A DNA stretch of 64,000 nucleotides from Siniperca chuatsi (taxonomy: Eukaryota > Chordata > Actinopteri > Centrarchiformes > Sinipercidae), in contig NC_058063.1 of NCBI RefSeq assembly GCF_020085105.1, positions 9,560,651-9,624,650 of the forward strand. The letters are read 5' to 3'. Each line of letters opens with the position of its first letter. Position 1 is the stretch's first letter. Of this stretch, positions 47,896 through 61,000 are shown piece after piece. Below the pieces are notes generated by a model. The model searched no databases. It saw only the letters and a list, made by a program, of their open reading frames with translations, and was not told where the DNA came from. The translations under genes and the position numbers were made by a program.

Positions 47896-50173
47896 AGCTG
47901 CAGCAGATTAAGATGGTCAAACCCACTACAACGCTGCAAACTATAGTAAGAGTTGGTGGGAAAATGACTGATGGTCTTGTTGCAAAGACACCATGCCGCT
48001 GGGTGATTATGACTTAATCTAGAGGTGTGTGTAGTCAAGGTTATCGCTATTGTCAGTCTCTGGGGGGGAATGGTTGTAGGTGATCCTTCCTTCTTAGCAG
48101 ATATACTGGGCATGACTGATTTGAAGTGCTTCATGTAGATATTATCTCTTTCTCAGTGCTAAACAGCAAAAGATGAGTAGGGATCCATCACAGTGCCCTT
48201 GACCTTCAAAACAAATTACCTTCCCAGCATTCTCCCTGCCTTGGCTGCCACTGTTGAACATTGGAGGCTTTTTTTAATAGCCATAGGAAAAAATTATGGC
48301 GAAGAAGACATGACGTCTCAGCTGATTAAATGTGACTTGACATGCCAGTAGTTTGAACTTGCCACTGTATTTTTGGTGCCCAGGGTAAGATGGTGACCAG
48401 ATTAGTTTCTTTCCCATAGTGCCAAATATCAATTTAAGGAATACAGAACACATACTGACACCCAAATTGACTACTGGATTTTAGCTTCAGCGAGCATTTG
48501 CTATTGGCTTCGACATGCTTTTTCCTTTCATGTAATATAATAAATGAGAGGGGAAACTCTTGCACACGTGTGGGTCTGCAGTCAGATCCCCAGTGTAATA
48601 TAGACTTGATTGTGCACTTGTTATTCTTTATGCAGTTATTCCTGCACTTTTGGTTATCCCGCCTACTGTATGAACTTGGAGTCACTTTTTGGCAAGATCT
48701 GGCAAAGCATCTGCGATACTGCAAATGTCAGGTCCCAATAATATGAGGGTGTAGGTTTCGTCTGAGCGAGAACAGGGAATAACATGACATAACTCAGTGT
48801 TTCTTTAGTTTAAATCTTGAGTTGCACTGAGTCCCATAGGAGTTAAGGCACTCTTGCTTGTGAATGTCATACCCATAAATCTACATCTTACCAGCCCTAG
48901 ATCCAGTTGCAGTTTAAGACAATGCTGCTGAGTTGAATGAAATGGATGAAATTACGTAGTTAATATAGCCAATCCCTGCTGAAGTGGATATTAAGGAAAA
49001 ATAGAGTATTGCAAAATCCTTTGGCTTTTCATAGAGTGAATACACAAAGATGGCTGAAACTCATCACCACTCTTTAAAATCTCCGTGTTGGGTTCACTGA
49101 CATGTGGTTGCGGCCTTTTGGTTGTGTTTGTAGTGGTGGTGGCAAGGCAAGACAAAATCAGTGGGCCGGATATGAAGCTACCACTGAGAGGTGCCGCCTG
49201 AGGCAGGGCGCAGTGCTGACAGAGGTCAGAGCTGCAGAGTTTTAGATTGCAGAACTGCCCCGCTGCATTGGGCAAAATGTTTATACTAGCAGGCTTTGCT
49301 GTATATATTAGTTCTGAAGAAGCCTGCATAGCTTGTGTGCATTCAGTCATTATATACAGTAAGTTGGATGGTGACAGTGATTCAGTATTTTACTTTTTTT
49401 TTTGGAAACTTATTTGTGGTTGCATGCTGGCTTGTAAGAATAGCACACTGAGAGAAGTGCATATGGTGAGAGGCTAAGATGTGTTACAAATGCAAAGGGG
49501 CAAGAGAAGAAAAATGGATTCGTACTACATTTCTCTCTTTATAGTTTGCTGACACTCTGCTCCAGGTAGACTGCTCCCCCTCCGGCCTGTTCTCGGATTA
49601 GAGTGTACTCGCCAAAGTCAACACGAGAGGAAGTGGAGAAACGACTTCCCTCATTCACACCAAGACTGCTAATTCCTCGCCAGATCTGGTGTCAGACCAT
49701 TCAATTTAAGATGTATAATTTGTGTTCAATGTAAAACAAACTTCAATCAAACACATCTGAGGAAATTATTTATTTATTCTTTTATTTTACTGTATATTTA
49801 TGTGTGTGTTCTGTTTTGAGATTCCAAAGTTTAGATTTATACAAAGGGGCTCTTAGGGACAAAACCAATGCTGGAGGCAGTGTGGTAAATACTGGCTGAT
49901 CACTCATATTTTCTGGGTTTGTCCTAGTATATTGGCAAGAGATTGTGGAGAGATATAATGAAAATATTTGGAAAAGAAGTTGATTGCACATTATGCAATC
50001 CTGGTCAAAATCCAAGACAAATTTATGGTGCAAGAAGAATATCTCTTTAAAATACTTTTGGCTCCTAGTAAGAAAGTAAGAATCACATGAAAAAAGCTGC
50101 AAGCAAACCATCCAGCCACGGACGACTGGACTGCAGTTGTCAATGAAATAAATTTTAGCCATCTGACCTTTTT
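47896..50173. other. Non-coding sequence, probable col25a1 intron
   Basis: No exon or RNA gene identified. Open frames on either strand are short and show no domain signature. Confidence 0.5.
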
Positions 50174-50532
50174 GTCTTAAAGGAAAAGTTTGGCATTTTG
50201 GAAAATACACTTATTTGACCAAGAAATAGTCTGGCACATAATCCCTCATAAAACGACGATTTATTGTTTTAACACTTTGGTTGTTGTACGGATTAAACAA
50301 ATGAGATGCAACATGTTTATTAGAGATGCTGGCAGGTGGTTACCTTTGGACAGAACCAGGCTAGCTGTTTCCCTGTTGTTTCCAGTCTTTGTGCTAAGCT
50401 AAATTAGCCAGCTGCTGGCGGTAGCGTCATAATTAACAAACAAACATTAGAATGGCATCAATCTTCTTATCTAACTCTCAGCAAGAAAGAGAATAAGTGT
50501 GTCCCTAAAATCTTGAACTATTCCTTTAAGAC
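50174..50532. mobile_element. MITE-like element with 12-bp terminal inverted repeats
   Basis: Begins gtcttaaaggaa (50174-50185) and ends ttcctttaagac (50521-50532), an exact inverted pair. The body contains 'cattttggaaaatacac', 'ccaggctagctgtttccct' and 'tgctaagctaaattagcca', words found in a dispersed fish element also represented at 10.5 kb. It is 359 bp and has no coding capacity. No clear target-site duplication. Confidence 0.65.
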
Positions 50533-52056
50533 TACAATATGAACAAAAAAAAATTGACAATATATACTAAATATTTATGTGTGTGCTTATAAGATGTAAC
50601 CCATTATATGTGTTATTGAAATTTTGCCTACAAATATCAATAAAATTAAAGTTGGGGGGGGTTATGTGCATCTCTGTGCAGAAAACTTGTTTTAGCATTC
50701 AGAGTTTTACATCCATAGTACACAGGCCAAAACGGAAGGGTAATAAGTCTGAAAATTTGGCAAATTGCTTGTAAAATAGGTTATGCCAAAGTCACCAAAA
50801 CATTATCAAGGCACTGCTTGCCACCTCTTGATGTCAAAATTGGGTCATGTTCAAGGCCCTTCCCAAGCCACCCGTGTTTAATTGCTGTGTGCTAAAGAAT
50901 TTCCCATGTGCACACAAACCAGTCAAGTCTGGTGCGGCCTAATAATTGTTCACTCAAATCGCCTCTTTGTGCTGCTGTCTGCACTCAGGCTGCCAGAATT
51001 TTTTTTTTCCCCTTTCTGCACTCTTCGAATGAGTTCTCCCCACGCTTGCAATGATGGCTCAGAACGAGCCATTGCAAAGCATTTTCTAATTGACAGCAGT
51101 TATCTGCTCAAAAATCCCTTTGCTACTGTCAGCCACTACATGAAAGATATCTCTAGCTGTTTGATTTTAACCAGGAGTAAAACTGTCTTTTACAAGCAAA
51201 CTATGACTCACAGAGACTCCCTCCTCTGCTCTGTCCAATCGCCTCTTTATCCTGCTCAAAGGCTCTCTTCAGCTTCAATGAGAGGAGCATGGGGAAGCAA
51301 GCTGTTTGGGGTCCACAGCTATTGACTGGATTTATTGACTGGGCGAGACAAAAAAGTGACCAAAAGAAGCAGCAATGACAAACACAGAAACAGACTGGTG
51401 GGCAAAAAACCCCCACTTTGTTTTAGGCAGAGCAGCCTGTGTGTGCGCTGCTGATATGGATCCCCCATGAGAGGGCTCAGGTCACTGAATCCCTCCTCAA
51501 ACAGGCCTCAGAAAAAAGATTTATTTGAGTTTTTTTTTTTTGCTTCAAAGTTGGAGGGGAAAAACAGGAAACTAACAGGGTTTTTAGCATGCTCTCTGCA
51601 AAAGGGTTTTCTGTGACGCTTCAGAATGATAAATTATATAAATGTCTTTGGAGGCCACATTAAATGGTTGATGAAAATAGCAGGCCCTCTGAGAGTTTAC
51701 TGTGCCTTCTCTGTACAGCATGCTTTGATGATGGTAAATGGTACACTATTCTATCTGCATTGACAAAATGTCATGGTCCTGAAAAGGTTTCATCCTGAGT
51801 AATTTTCCCCGTGTTAGTGTGTGTTTTCTCTCCAGTGAGCACAGCAGTGTACCGGTGTGACTTTTAATGATTGGTGTTGACTCTCTGATGACACGGTATT
51901 GTCGAACTAGCTGTGATTTTTACCTGCACTCGCCACATCCATTAGAAGTCTCTGAAATTCGAAACTGCCGCAGAGATGAGGCAGGTCAGGTTTTGCCCAA
52001 TATCGATGTCTTAAAAAATTGAATATGTCAGTTATGCCTTGTAGCTTGTTTGGTAG

Positions 52057-52058
<2 letters not shown>
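50533..52058. other. Non-coding sequence, probable col25a1 intron
   Basis: No exon or RNA gene identified. The open frame at 50882-51325 has no recognisable domain. Confidence 0.5.

Positions 52059-52104
<46 letters not shown>
52059..52104. repeat. (GT)23 microsatellite
   Basis: Uninterrupted GT dinucleotide run. Confidence 0.95.
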
Positions 52105-52106
<2 letters not shown>

Positions 52107-52679
52107 GTGTGTGCGCACATAGAAATTCAAGCTCAGGTTAGACAGACTGTTGGCATGGTTCCTAGTTCTCACCAAGAAAGCAGCCCCTGTCAGACTCCCA
52201 AAAACCCTGGGCTGGAGATGAAACAGAGAAGAGTGTGTGTTGGTGTGTATATATATGTACTGTGCATGTGTGTGCCTATGAGCCCTGTGCATCTCTGGCT
52301 TGCCTGCGCCTCATACTGACATTTCCAACTGGTGCTGGTGTAAATAAGGCCGCCAACCACAGCAGGTGTGGGGAGCAGGCCTGGGAGCAGGGGAGGTCTG
52401 CGTCCCTTCAACCCCAGGCCATAGTGAAACCGTCCTGGAGAAGTCAATATTTGCACTTGGTATCAAAGCCGGCACTGTTTTTGTATCAAAAACCAGGCTG
52501 TACAGAAGCAAGCTTGTCCATGAATCCAGGAGATGTCGGCAACAGTTGCATATGGCTTTTTAGCGTTTTTTTTTTTTTTTTTTTAGCTCATTGTTTTGAT
52601 TTCACAGCCAGCTGCTTTATTGTTCTGGTTCACATTCCTAGCTCTCGTCTTTTCTAGCCACATCAGGTAGCTTTTTTTT
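52105..52679. other. Non-coding sequence
   Basis: Mixed sequence with a poly(T) tract (about 52566-52584). No exon, RNA gene or clear repeat identified. Confidence 0.5.
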
Positions 52680-52870
52680 CAGCGAAACAGATAACCTGCT
52701 GTATGCTACCTGCCCAGCACCAAACGGTACACAGACAAAGTTAGCAACTAGCTGGTGAACACAGTGGAGCATTTAGCAACTAAACGGCAAGATATTCCAC
52801 AAAACAGAGCTAAAAGGTGGGTGTATATTAGACTTACTGTATATTCATCAGTTTAAAATTAATGCTAATG
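52680..52870. repeat. Dispersed teleost repeat fragment
   Basis: 'gttagcaactagctggtgaa', 'cagtggagcatttagcaact' and 'acagagctaaaaggtgggtg' occur in the order typical of a common fish short repeat. Ends are approximate. Confidence 0.45.
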
Positions 52871-53499
52871 TTGCTGCAGGTCTGCTGTATGTGTACAGTA
52901 AATAGGCAACTGTTAGCTAACATGTTTGCCGTAATGACTTTATAAGGTAGTACAATGTCAGTGTTGTGTATACAGGTTGTTCATTGCGAGTGGCCAAAAA
53001 TATATAAACGTTTGAGCAAGCTAAACGTCTTTTGTGAAGTTTATGATCAAGGGCTAGGTAACTAAAATAAATTGTGTAATTTTTGTAATTACAACTGTTT
53101 TCATAGTTTTGGCATTCATTGCTATCAGTAAGCCTACAACAATATTCTTGTCAAGTTAACTGCTAAGATCTGAAGGTGTGGCGACATTGCTCAGAAGAAC
53201 TTGAGCAGTCAGATGATCAGACAGGTTTTAACAAACCCTCAGCAGGTTAGCCAACTTTTTTTGGAAGAAAAACCAAAGGTGAATGGTAGAATTATGACCC
53301 AAATTGTTCATTTTAAATCCCGATCACATTTTACAGACAAACTTCTTTGTTCAACCTGACATTGATGTAGCTTTATATAGTTTGCGCACACAGTTTTCCT
53401 TCAAAATGATTAATACAGACATTTGAGGTGCGCTCATGGTTTTACCTTACAATGCAAATACCACCTAAATTTAAAATAGTAGAAATGTAATTGTAGTGT
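52871..53499. other. Non-coding sequence
   Basis: AT-rich; nothing recognisable. Confidence 0.5.

Positions 53500-53539
<40 letters not shown>
53500..53539. repeat. (TAA)n microsatellite at the 3' end of the LINE
   Basis: About 13 TAA units. On the minus strand this is the sequence directly after the retrotransposon's 3' UTR, the position where L2/Rex1-type elements often carry a short tandem repeat tail. Confidence 0.85.
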
Positions 53540-54367
53540 GGAATGACAGCTATAGAAAAGATAATGTCAGTATTAGTAACAGAGCCAATAACAACAACTG
53601 TGATAGCAGTTGTCGAGCAGGAACACGGGGGCAGCAGGTAGCCCACAACCACAGATCCAGACTCTGCAGCTCTGGAGGCAGAAATACCTGCTGAAAGCGA
53701 CAGAAGGAAAGAGGGGAGAAATGAGAAAACACAAAACTACGCAAGAGAGAAGATGTCGAGTTAGTAACATGCAGTAATGGGATAAAAATACATACAGATG
53801 GAGAGGGAGAGAAGGAGAGAGGAAAGAGGTGCATCATGGGAAGTCTCCCGGCAGTCCAGATCTATAGCAGCATAACTAAGGGATGGTTCAGGGCTCACCT
53901 GAGCCAGCCCTAACTATAAACTTTATAAAAGAGGAAAGTCTTAAGCCTACTCTTAAATGTGGAGATGGTGTCTGCCTCCCGAACCCAAACTGGGACCTGA
54001 TTCCACAGGAGAGGAGCTTGATAACTGAAGGCTCTGGCTCCCATTTTACTTTTGGAGACTCTAGGAACCACAAGTAACCCTGCATCCTGGGAGCGCAGTG
54101 TTCTAGTCTTGTAATAAGGTATTATGAGATCTTTAAGATACGATGGTGCCTGACCATTAAGAGCTTTGTAGGTGAGAAGAAGGATTTTAAATTCTATTCT
54201 GGATTTTACAGGGAGCCAGTGCAGAGAAGCTATAACTATATCTTAAGATAATGTGTCTCAGAGGTGTTTGGGGCAAAGTACAATAACTTCAGTTTTGTCT
54301 GAGTTTAACATTAGAAAATTGCAGGTCATCCAGGTCTTTATATCCTTAAGGCATGCTTGAAGTTTAG

Positions 54368-54589
54368 TTAACTGGTTAGTTTCATCTGGCTTGATCGATA
54401 GATATAATTGAGTATCATCTGCATAACATGAAAGTTTATGGAGTGTTTCCTAATAATATTGTCTAGAGGAAGCATATATAAGGTGAATAGAATCGGTTTG
54501 TCTGATGCAATTAAAAGGTCATTTGTAATTTTCACCAGTGCTGTCTCTGTGCTATGATGTACTCTAAATCCTGACTGAAAAATCCTCAA
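54368..54589 (-). pseudogene. LINE reverse transcriptase fragment (deleted and frameshifted)
   Basis: The reading frame starts [14 protein letters not shown], the conserved early RT block of Jockey-superfamily LINEs. It jumps from LLIASD directly to LFTLYMLPL, so the intervening RT blocks are missing. The YADD catalytic motif can be read only in a shifted frame (after FH, near 54430), so at least one indel has occurred. Confidence 0.75.
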
Positions 54590-55509
54590 TTAACTATTAT
54601 TATTTAGAAAGTCACACAACTGATTGGCGACTGCTTTCTCAAGGATCTTTAGAGAGAAAGGGAAAGTTAGATATAGGTCTATAGTTGGCTAAAACCCCTG
54701 GATCAAGAGTGGGCTTTTTAAGAAGTGGTTTAATTACAGCTAATTTAAAGGATTGTGGTACATAGCCTGTTAATAAAGACAGATTGATCATATCCAGTAA
54801 AGAAGTGCTAACTAAAGGTAAAACGTCTTTAAGCAGCCTAGTTGGAATCAGGTCTAAGAGACAGGTTGATGGCTTAGATGAATTAATCGTTGAAGTTAGT
54901 TGAAGAAGGTCGATAGGAGCAAAGCAGTCAAAATATATATCAGGTTTTACAGTTGTTTCTAAGGTTCATGTGTTTGAAGATAAGTCGGTACCAGTTGAAG
55001 GCAGGACTTGATTTTTTTCTCTCATAGTTAACATGTTATTATTGAAGAGACTCATGAAGTCGTTACTACTGAGGGCTATAGGAATATATGGTTCAATAGA
55101 GCTTTGACTCTGTCAGCCTGGCAACCGTGCTGAAAAGAAACCTCGGGTTGTTTTGATTTTCTTCTATTAATGATGAGTAGTAAGCTGCTCTGGCATTACC
55201 AAGAGCTTTCCTATATGTTTTAAGACTATCTTGATAGACTAAACGACATTCTTCCAGGTTGTTGGAACGCCATTTCCTTTCAAGTTTTCGTGATGGTTGC
55301 TTTAATTTGTGGGTTTGGGGGTTATACCATGGAGCTAACCTTCTTTGCTTTATTATCTTCTGTTTTAGAGGAGCAATAGAATTGGGTGTCGTTCACAGTG
55401 AGCCTGCAGCGCTATCAACTAGATGGTCAGTTTGGGAGGGGCTGCGATTTGCATAGGAGTCCTCTGTTATATTGAGACATAACACTGAATTAAATGCAGA
55501 TGGGATCGC

Positions 55510-55908
55510 TTACTTGAGTCTAGCCACAGCAATATCAGATAAACATCTAGAGTAAGAGTTTTTGCCTAATGGCGTGTAGTCCAGTAATAGCAGTTCAAAA
55601 GTTATTAAACAATGCTCAGATAAAGAAGGATTCTGTGGAAAGACTATTAAATGTTCAATTTCAATGCCATATACCAGATGAAGGTCGAGGGTGTGGTTAA
55701 AACAGTGAGTGGCTTCATGTACACTCTGGCAAAAGCCAATCGAATCTAACAATGAGATTAATGCAGTACTCATGCTATAATTTTCAACGTCCACATGAAT
55801 ATTGAAATCATCTACAATAATTACTTTATCTGTTTTAAGGACTAAACTTGATAAAAACTCAGAGAATTCAGATAAATATTCAGAATAAGCACCAGGAGCG
55901 CGGTACAC
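55510..55908 (-). pseudogene. LINE apurinic-like endonuclease fragment
   Basis: A 132-codon open frame with YRAPGAYSEYLSEF, VIIVDDFNIHVDV (the family usually has GDFN; here DDFN), HEATHCFNHTLDL and SEHCLITFELL, the C-terminal half of an APE-type endonuclease. The N-terminal catalytic part is absent. Confidence 0.75.
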
Positions 55909-55930
55909 TATAACAAATAGAAATGCCTGT

Positions 55931-57690
55931 CATGTTTTCTAGGTTGGGTGTGAAAGACTGAGAACAAGGCTTTCGAATGAGTTTTGACACAGAGCACACA
56001 ATTTAGTTTGAAGACATTCACAAGAGACCAGACTGCACTAGAGTCTGGGTCCATCCCTCCCGGTCTCCTGAAAGTGTGTGGAAAAACACTTACATGGCTT
56101 TGCTTTGATTTGCAGTGTGTACAGAGGGGTTTCCATCACCGCTTCTCTCATGTGGCCCACTGCTCGTGCTCCTGTCTGCTCATTGAAACCATCCCTTCAC
56201 AGGGCTCTGAGACAAGACAGTGTCTTGACTCTATCACAGGCCATCACAGTGGATTTTTTTTTTTTCAGGTTTACACAACCTCAGTAGCAGTGAGGGAGTT
56301 TCTGTAAATGTACTAAAGGAGGCACAGACTGGTTGGTAATATGTATCTAGCAAAGAGACACCAGTAAGAAAGGATTACACATCAGGGATGAATGATTACG
56401 GTATGTTGGAAAATGTGCCAGCACACAGATTCCTAAAGCAAACAGGCTCTCGAAAGCCATTACTCCTTTATACAATTGTGAGCAGACCACATAAGTTACA
56501 GACAAGACAGATGCAGACAAGCTTTGGTCAACACTTGGTGAGACCCTGCAAGGTCCAGTTAAAAATTTTGACTGTGTGTACCACATTGGTTGTCACACAC
56601 CTTCTCTCATGCAAAGCATATCAGCCACACTTGAGCTGTAAGGTTCCACATTAGCGGGAGCTTGTGGTAAACAAGCCAAGCAGGGCACCGCTTGCCTGAC
56701 TCTCCTGTGCTGCAGTCTTTTTTAGTGTCCTTTTTATAGCATCCTTCCTTCCTCCTCACACTCACAGTCTTCCGAGAGGCTGTGCAGGCACTCTGGGGAG
56801 TAAGGAAGTCAGCATGCTTCATTAAGTGAATGTGGCACACCACGCATGTCACTGAAAACAACAGAGGCTCTGTTCAGTAAAGAAATGACACTTAGAAATA
56901 ATAATGAGCCAGAAGCTGGCTGATGGTTACGCAGCCTTCAGCTGTGGTTCATAGATTTTTATTTTATATTAGCAAGCTGGAAGAAAAAGGCCCTACTTCT
57001 TTTCATGCAGCTCCTTCACTAACAGCTCGAACATGAAGGCATTGAATTACTACACAGCATTTGTAGATGTTACGTTGTAATTAAGTTAACTTTTATATGG
57101 TCTTTGTTTAATCTGCACTCAAACCTGAACACTATTTGTTATGTAATTTCCTGATATAGTCAAGATATGGTTTGTCAGACACTCAAATTTTATCAAGCAA
57201 GTATTATTTTATAGGCATGCAGTTCATTTAAGTATCCCATTTGAATTTTGGTCTATTGGGTCATGTATAAGTAAATATTTGAACAAGAATACTAGATCTC
57301 CCCTGAAGAACAGGACACACTTTAGCAATCATTAAATAGTGGATTGGCGTGGCACATGTCCAATGTATCTATATGGCTGCCAAGATGGGGGATTAACACC
57401 TTTTCCTTAAAATTAGGTGGTGGTGGGGATAGATGTCCACTAAGCTGACACAAGCCCACGGCTCGTACTTGGAATGTAGTCCAGCTGTTAAAAGTTGTCT
57501 TTAAAACTCCAGGCATGTATTGGATACTATAATTATCAGAGCTTGAGAAAGTGCATTGACTCTCTGAATTTATGCTCATGGACTAAAATCGTTCATGTTG
57601 AGTTAATCAGAGTGGTGCTGAAATGTAATATTATTAGTTAATTGACAGAAAATAAAGCTACGACAATTGTGAAAACCTATTAATTGTATA
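55931..57690. other. Non-coding sequence, probable col25a1 intron
   Basis: No exon or RNA gene identified. Confidence 0.5.
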
Positions 57691-58058
57691 AAGGTCCCCT
57701 GTGGAGTTTTCTTGTAAATTCACAAAAGTTATGTTTGCATTTAGCATTTCTTACCAAAGGTCTAACAAGCATGTTAAAAGCATTCCCTTCCTCATAAAAC
57801 CTTCCCAAAGCAAACAATATTTGAAAGCTTACACCATTTACATCCATATTTACTAGCTAGCATTCTTCTTCTTTACTGCCATTGTTGGCACATTGCTAAA
57901 CTTATTTGTGCGCTATCGCCACCAACTGTCAATGAGAGGAATAAAGTATAACGCTTGCACACGTACAAACAAACAAACAAACAAACAAAATGGAGACCCA
58001 CTCATAAAAACATTGCTCCATAGTGTAACTAGTAGTCAATAACTCCACAAGGTACCTT
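57691..58058 (+). mobile_element. MITE-like element, copy 2
   Basis: Starts 'aaggtcccctgtggagtt' and ends with the near-inverse 'aactccacaaggtacctt' (16 of 18 match as inverted repeats). 368 bp, with no coding capacity. An internal (AAAC)n tract lies at about 57966-57990. Same family as 41347-41670 in the opposite orientation. Confidence 0.7.
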
Positions 58059-61000
58059 GTAAGTCATGTATCAAGAAAAAAAATGCCAAATATTCTCTCA
58101 TTCTAGCTTCAAAAATGAGGATTTGCTGCTTTATTCTGTATTGTAAATTGAATATTTTGGGGGTTTGGACTATTAATTGGACAAAACAAGTAATCTGAAG
58201 GTGTCAACTGAGAGCTCTGGGAATTTGTGGAGGGCATTTTCACTATTCACAATTATCTATTTTCTGACACTTTATAGACTAAATTAACCAACGCAAATAA
58301 TTGCAGCTCTAATTCATTGAACTGTTACAGAAATAATCCCACATTTAATTCATGAATAAATTGTACAAAGATTGTATTGATACCTAATGAGGCAGTATTT
58401 TGTCAGAACACGACAACACTTTCCCCATGTACTTTGTGAACAGACTGAATTATGGTGTATCGGTCTAGTATGTGGACAAGACTGAATGAATCCCCACAGA
58501 CAGGTGCATGTCTGCGGTAGCTACAGGGTGGCTGTGCTGGGGGGATTAGAGAAGGTGAGAGTGTTGGAGCTCTGCCGCAAGGCCTGTCCCGGCTGCTGCT
58601 GTTTAGCCAAGACAGCGCCAGTGAAACAGAAAACAGATGACAGTGAGAGGGGGGAGCTGAAAGGCTGGCTTGTGTGATCCTTCTGTTCTGTGTCTGTGTT
58701 TACCCTCGAGGGGTGTCAATAGGATATGGCTACCATGTTGTGCATGATATTACCCATGTTGCAGCATGGTGTGGTTCCTTCATTTGTCCTGCTTTGCTGG
58801 TTATTGTATTATCACTTGAGCCGTGTGTGTTCTTGTGCTCTGGGAAACCGTCTCGTCCTCTCTGGCTGTTAGCTTCGCAGCAGTAACTGTAGGGACAGTT
58901 TCCTAACCCACAACCTAGCTAACGTTAGTTACCTTTATCATGGTATTTTGTCATGGTATTGGATTTCTCCAGAATCGTATACCCTTACTTTTTTTTTTTT
59001 TTTAAACAATTCTCCCTGTGCTCGCTAAGGAAATTTTGACAGCCCACTCACCTTGCAGCTGTGCAGTGGTCCATATCAAAGTGGCTTTGGCAAATCCTGA
59101 CAGCCTCAATTAGGACTTCTGTGCCACCTCAACTTCTGCACTGGCTAAACTGGTTCCTGCCCTAATCTTGCAGGATCATGTTATGTTTTCTCTAAGGATT
59201 TTTCAAATAATTTTATGTCATGGTCATTTATTTATTTATTTTTTGCTGCCCCAAAGCCACATCTCCATATATGGCTTCAGGATAATGTCTGGGTGTATTC
59301 TTTCACCCTCCTGAACCCAGGTTTGTTCAAGTGGCTTATGAGTTTTGGCAGCTATTGTAGATTTGGACACAAAAGAGGATACTGCTCCATGAGGAGTTTA
59401 ATATAAAATGTAGACTTTCTTAGATACTCTGTATGCTCAACCAGGTCTCACAAATAAAGTCAAATAGTCAATCAGAGGTTGGAGTACTTTTTAACATGCT
59501 GTTAACCCAAGATTTGTTTATGATAGGACATTTATATTGCATGGTTATTCATAGGAAACGTGCTGCAAATATTAAGTATATTGTAAGTCAAGCTTTCAAG
59601 TATTTTAATCGGTGCTAATGTTTGAAATGTTGAACTTATACAACAATGAATGCAGGCTGATGGCTTAGCTCCAGGTTGCGCTGACCTTAGGTCACCACGC
59701 ACTTGTATACAACACCGTGCAATCACATCAGCCACTCAGCGTTGACAAGCTTTGCCAAAGCCTGGACATGCAGGCGTGAGGGTGGGCAGGCAGACAGGCA
59801 GACTCTGCTGTCTGGCACAGGCAAGGCTCAGAGACAGTCGGCCGAGCCGTGTTTGATGACTCCCCAAGCTCATCTATCAGTCGTCACCTTTCCAAGTCCT
59901 CAAGGCTCTTTGGAGATGCCACAGATACCATGCTCTGACGTCAGCGCTGACAAACAGAAGGGGAAGTTGGGAAATGGCTACTCACTTGTTTATGGTCTGG
60001 TGCCCTCAGAGTGGACAAGGCCTTTGACCTTAGAGCGCTCTCGTCAGAATTGTGAGGCAGGCAGTAGAACAACACTTGAGACTAAAATAGTAACGGGGGG
60101 AACATGAGATTTCTACCCATCTGTTGCGCTGCTTAAGTCACAGAGAGATGGTGCTGAAAGAAATCTTAACAATACTATTTGCAGTATCTCCATTGTAATG
60201 CACTGTAAAGAAGATGCATCTGTGTGATGTCTTCAGTCAACAGAGTTTGGATCCTTTGAATTAGAAATGGCATAAAACAGGTAAATGGTATACTTATTAT
60301 AATCCCTGTGCTTGTTAAGAGATAGTTGACACATGAACGGGTCAAAGTTACTGGAGGGAGCCTACACGCTATAGTCACTGCTCCAAAAAGGTTTGGGGAA
60401 TGAGACGCATTCTCAACAATCCAACCTTTGCATTTCTTGGAGTGTTGGTGAGGTGGCAAAGCAAGGTTGGATATTAGTCTCCAGCTGGCTTTAAATCCCT
60501 AAAACATCCCTGGTCAACTCACACACACCAGGTCATTTAAATAAACACCAATGTCAAATTTGTACCTTTACAACTGCGTTGAATAAACTGACTCTCTACG
60601 TACATTCTGAATTGTTCTGGCTGGTGCACACAATATATAGTTTCTCCAAATGGCCTTAAATAAGCAAACTAGTACGAGATGCCAGTGTTTCTGTCTCCGT
60701 CAAGAAATGCCAAGAGACATAAGTGTCATTGGTTATATAGAAGATGAAGTGTTATTTTGTTTTTTGCCCAAAACCAAAATAGAACGTTGGCCTTCTTTGA
60801 GCATATTTTCTTTTGTGTATGTGGTACAAACCTTGGCCTACAACACGTTTTGTAAATCTTGTGGAACCAGTTCATGTGCTGTGCCTTGTAGCAGCAGGGA
60901 CATGGATTCTCTTCCTCCTCAACAGTCCAGCATTTTCCCCCTCCATCCTCTTTCTCTCGATCTTAAGTTACCAGCAATGTCAGGCCAAAACACACTCTTG

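Larger units (their letters stand above)
53540..55930 (-). mobile_element. Degenerate non-LTR retrotransposon (LINE), antisense to col25a1
   Basis: Minus-strand element with endonuclease remains (55908-55510), then reverse transcriptase remains (54589-54368), then a 3' region with phrases abundant in fish genomes ('ctgcctcccgaacccaaac', 'gagccagccctaactataa' on the plus strand) and a TAA-repeat tail. The order endonuclease-RT-3' UTR is that of APE-type LINEs; clade is probably L2, Rex1 or CR1-like. Stop codons, a frameshift and an internal deletion make it non-functional. The 5' end is truncated or unrecognisable beyond about 55930. Confidence 0.75.

Noticed and set aside
48991-49350. 119-codon minus-strand open frame
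   Set aside because: No recognisable domain, no splice partners; mixed sequence inside the presumed intron.
58486-58677. Possible small collagen or Cys-rich exon
   Set aside because: No Gly-X-Y pattern and no flanking splice sites in the phase needed after col25a1 exon 2.
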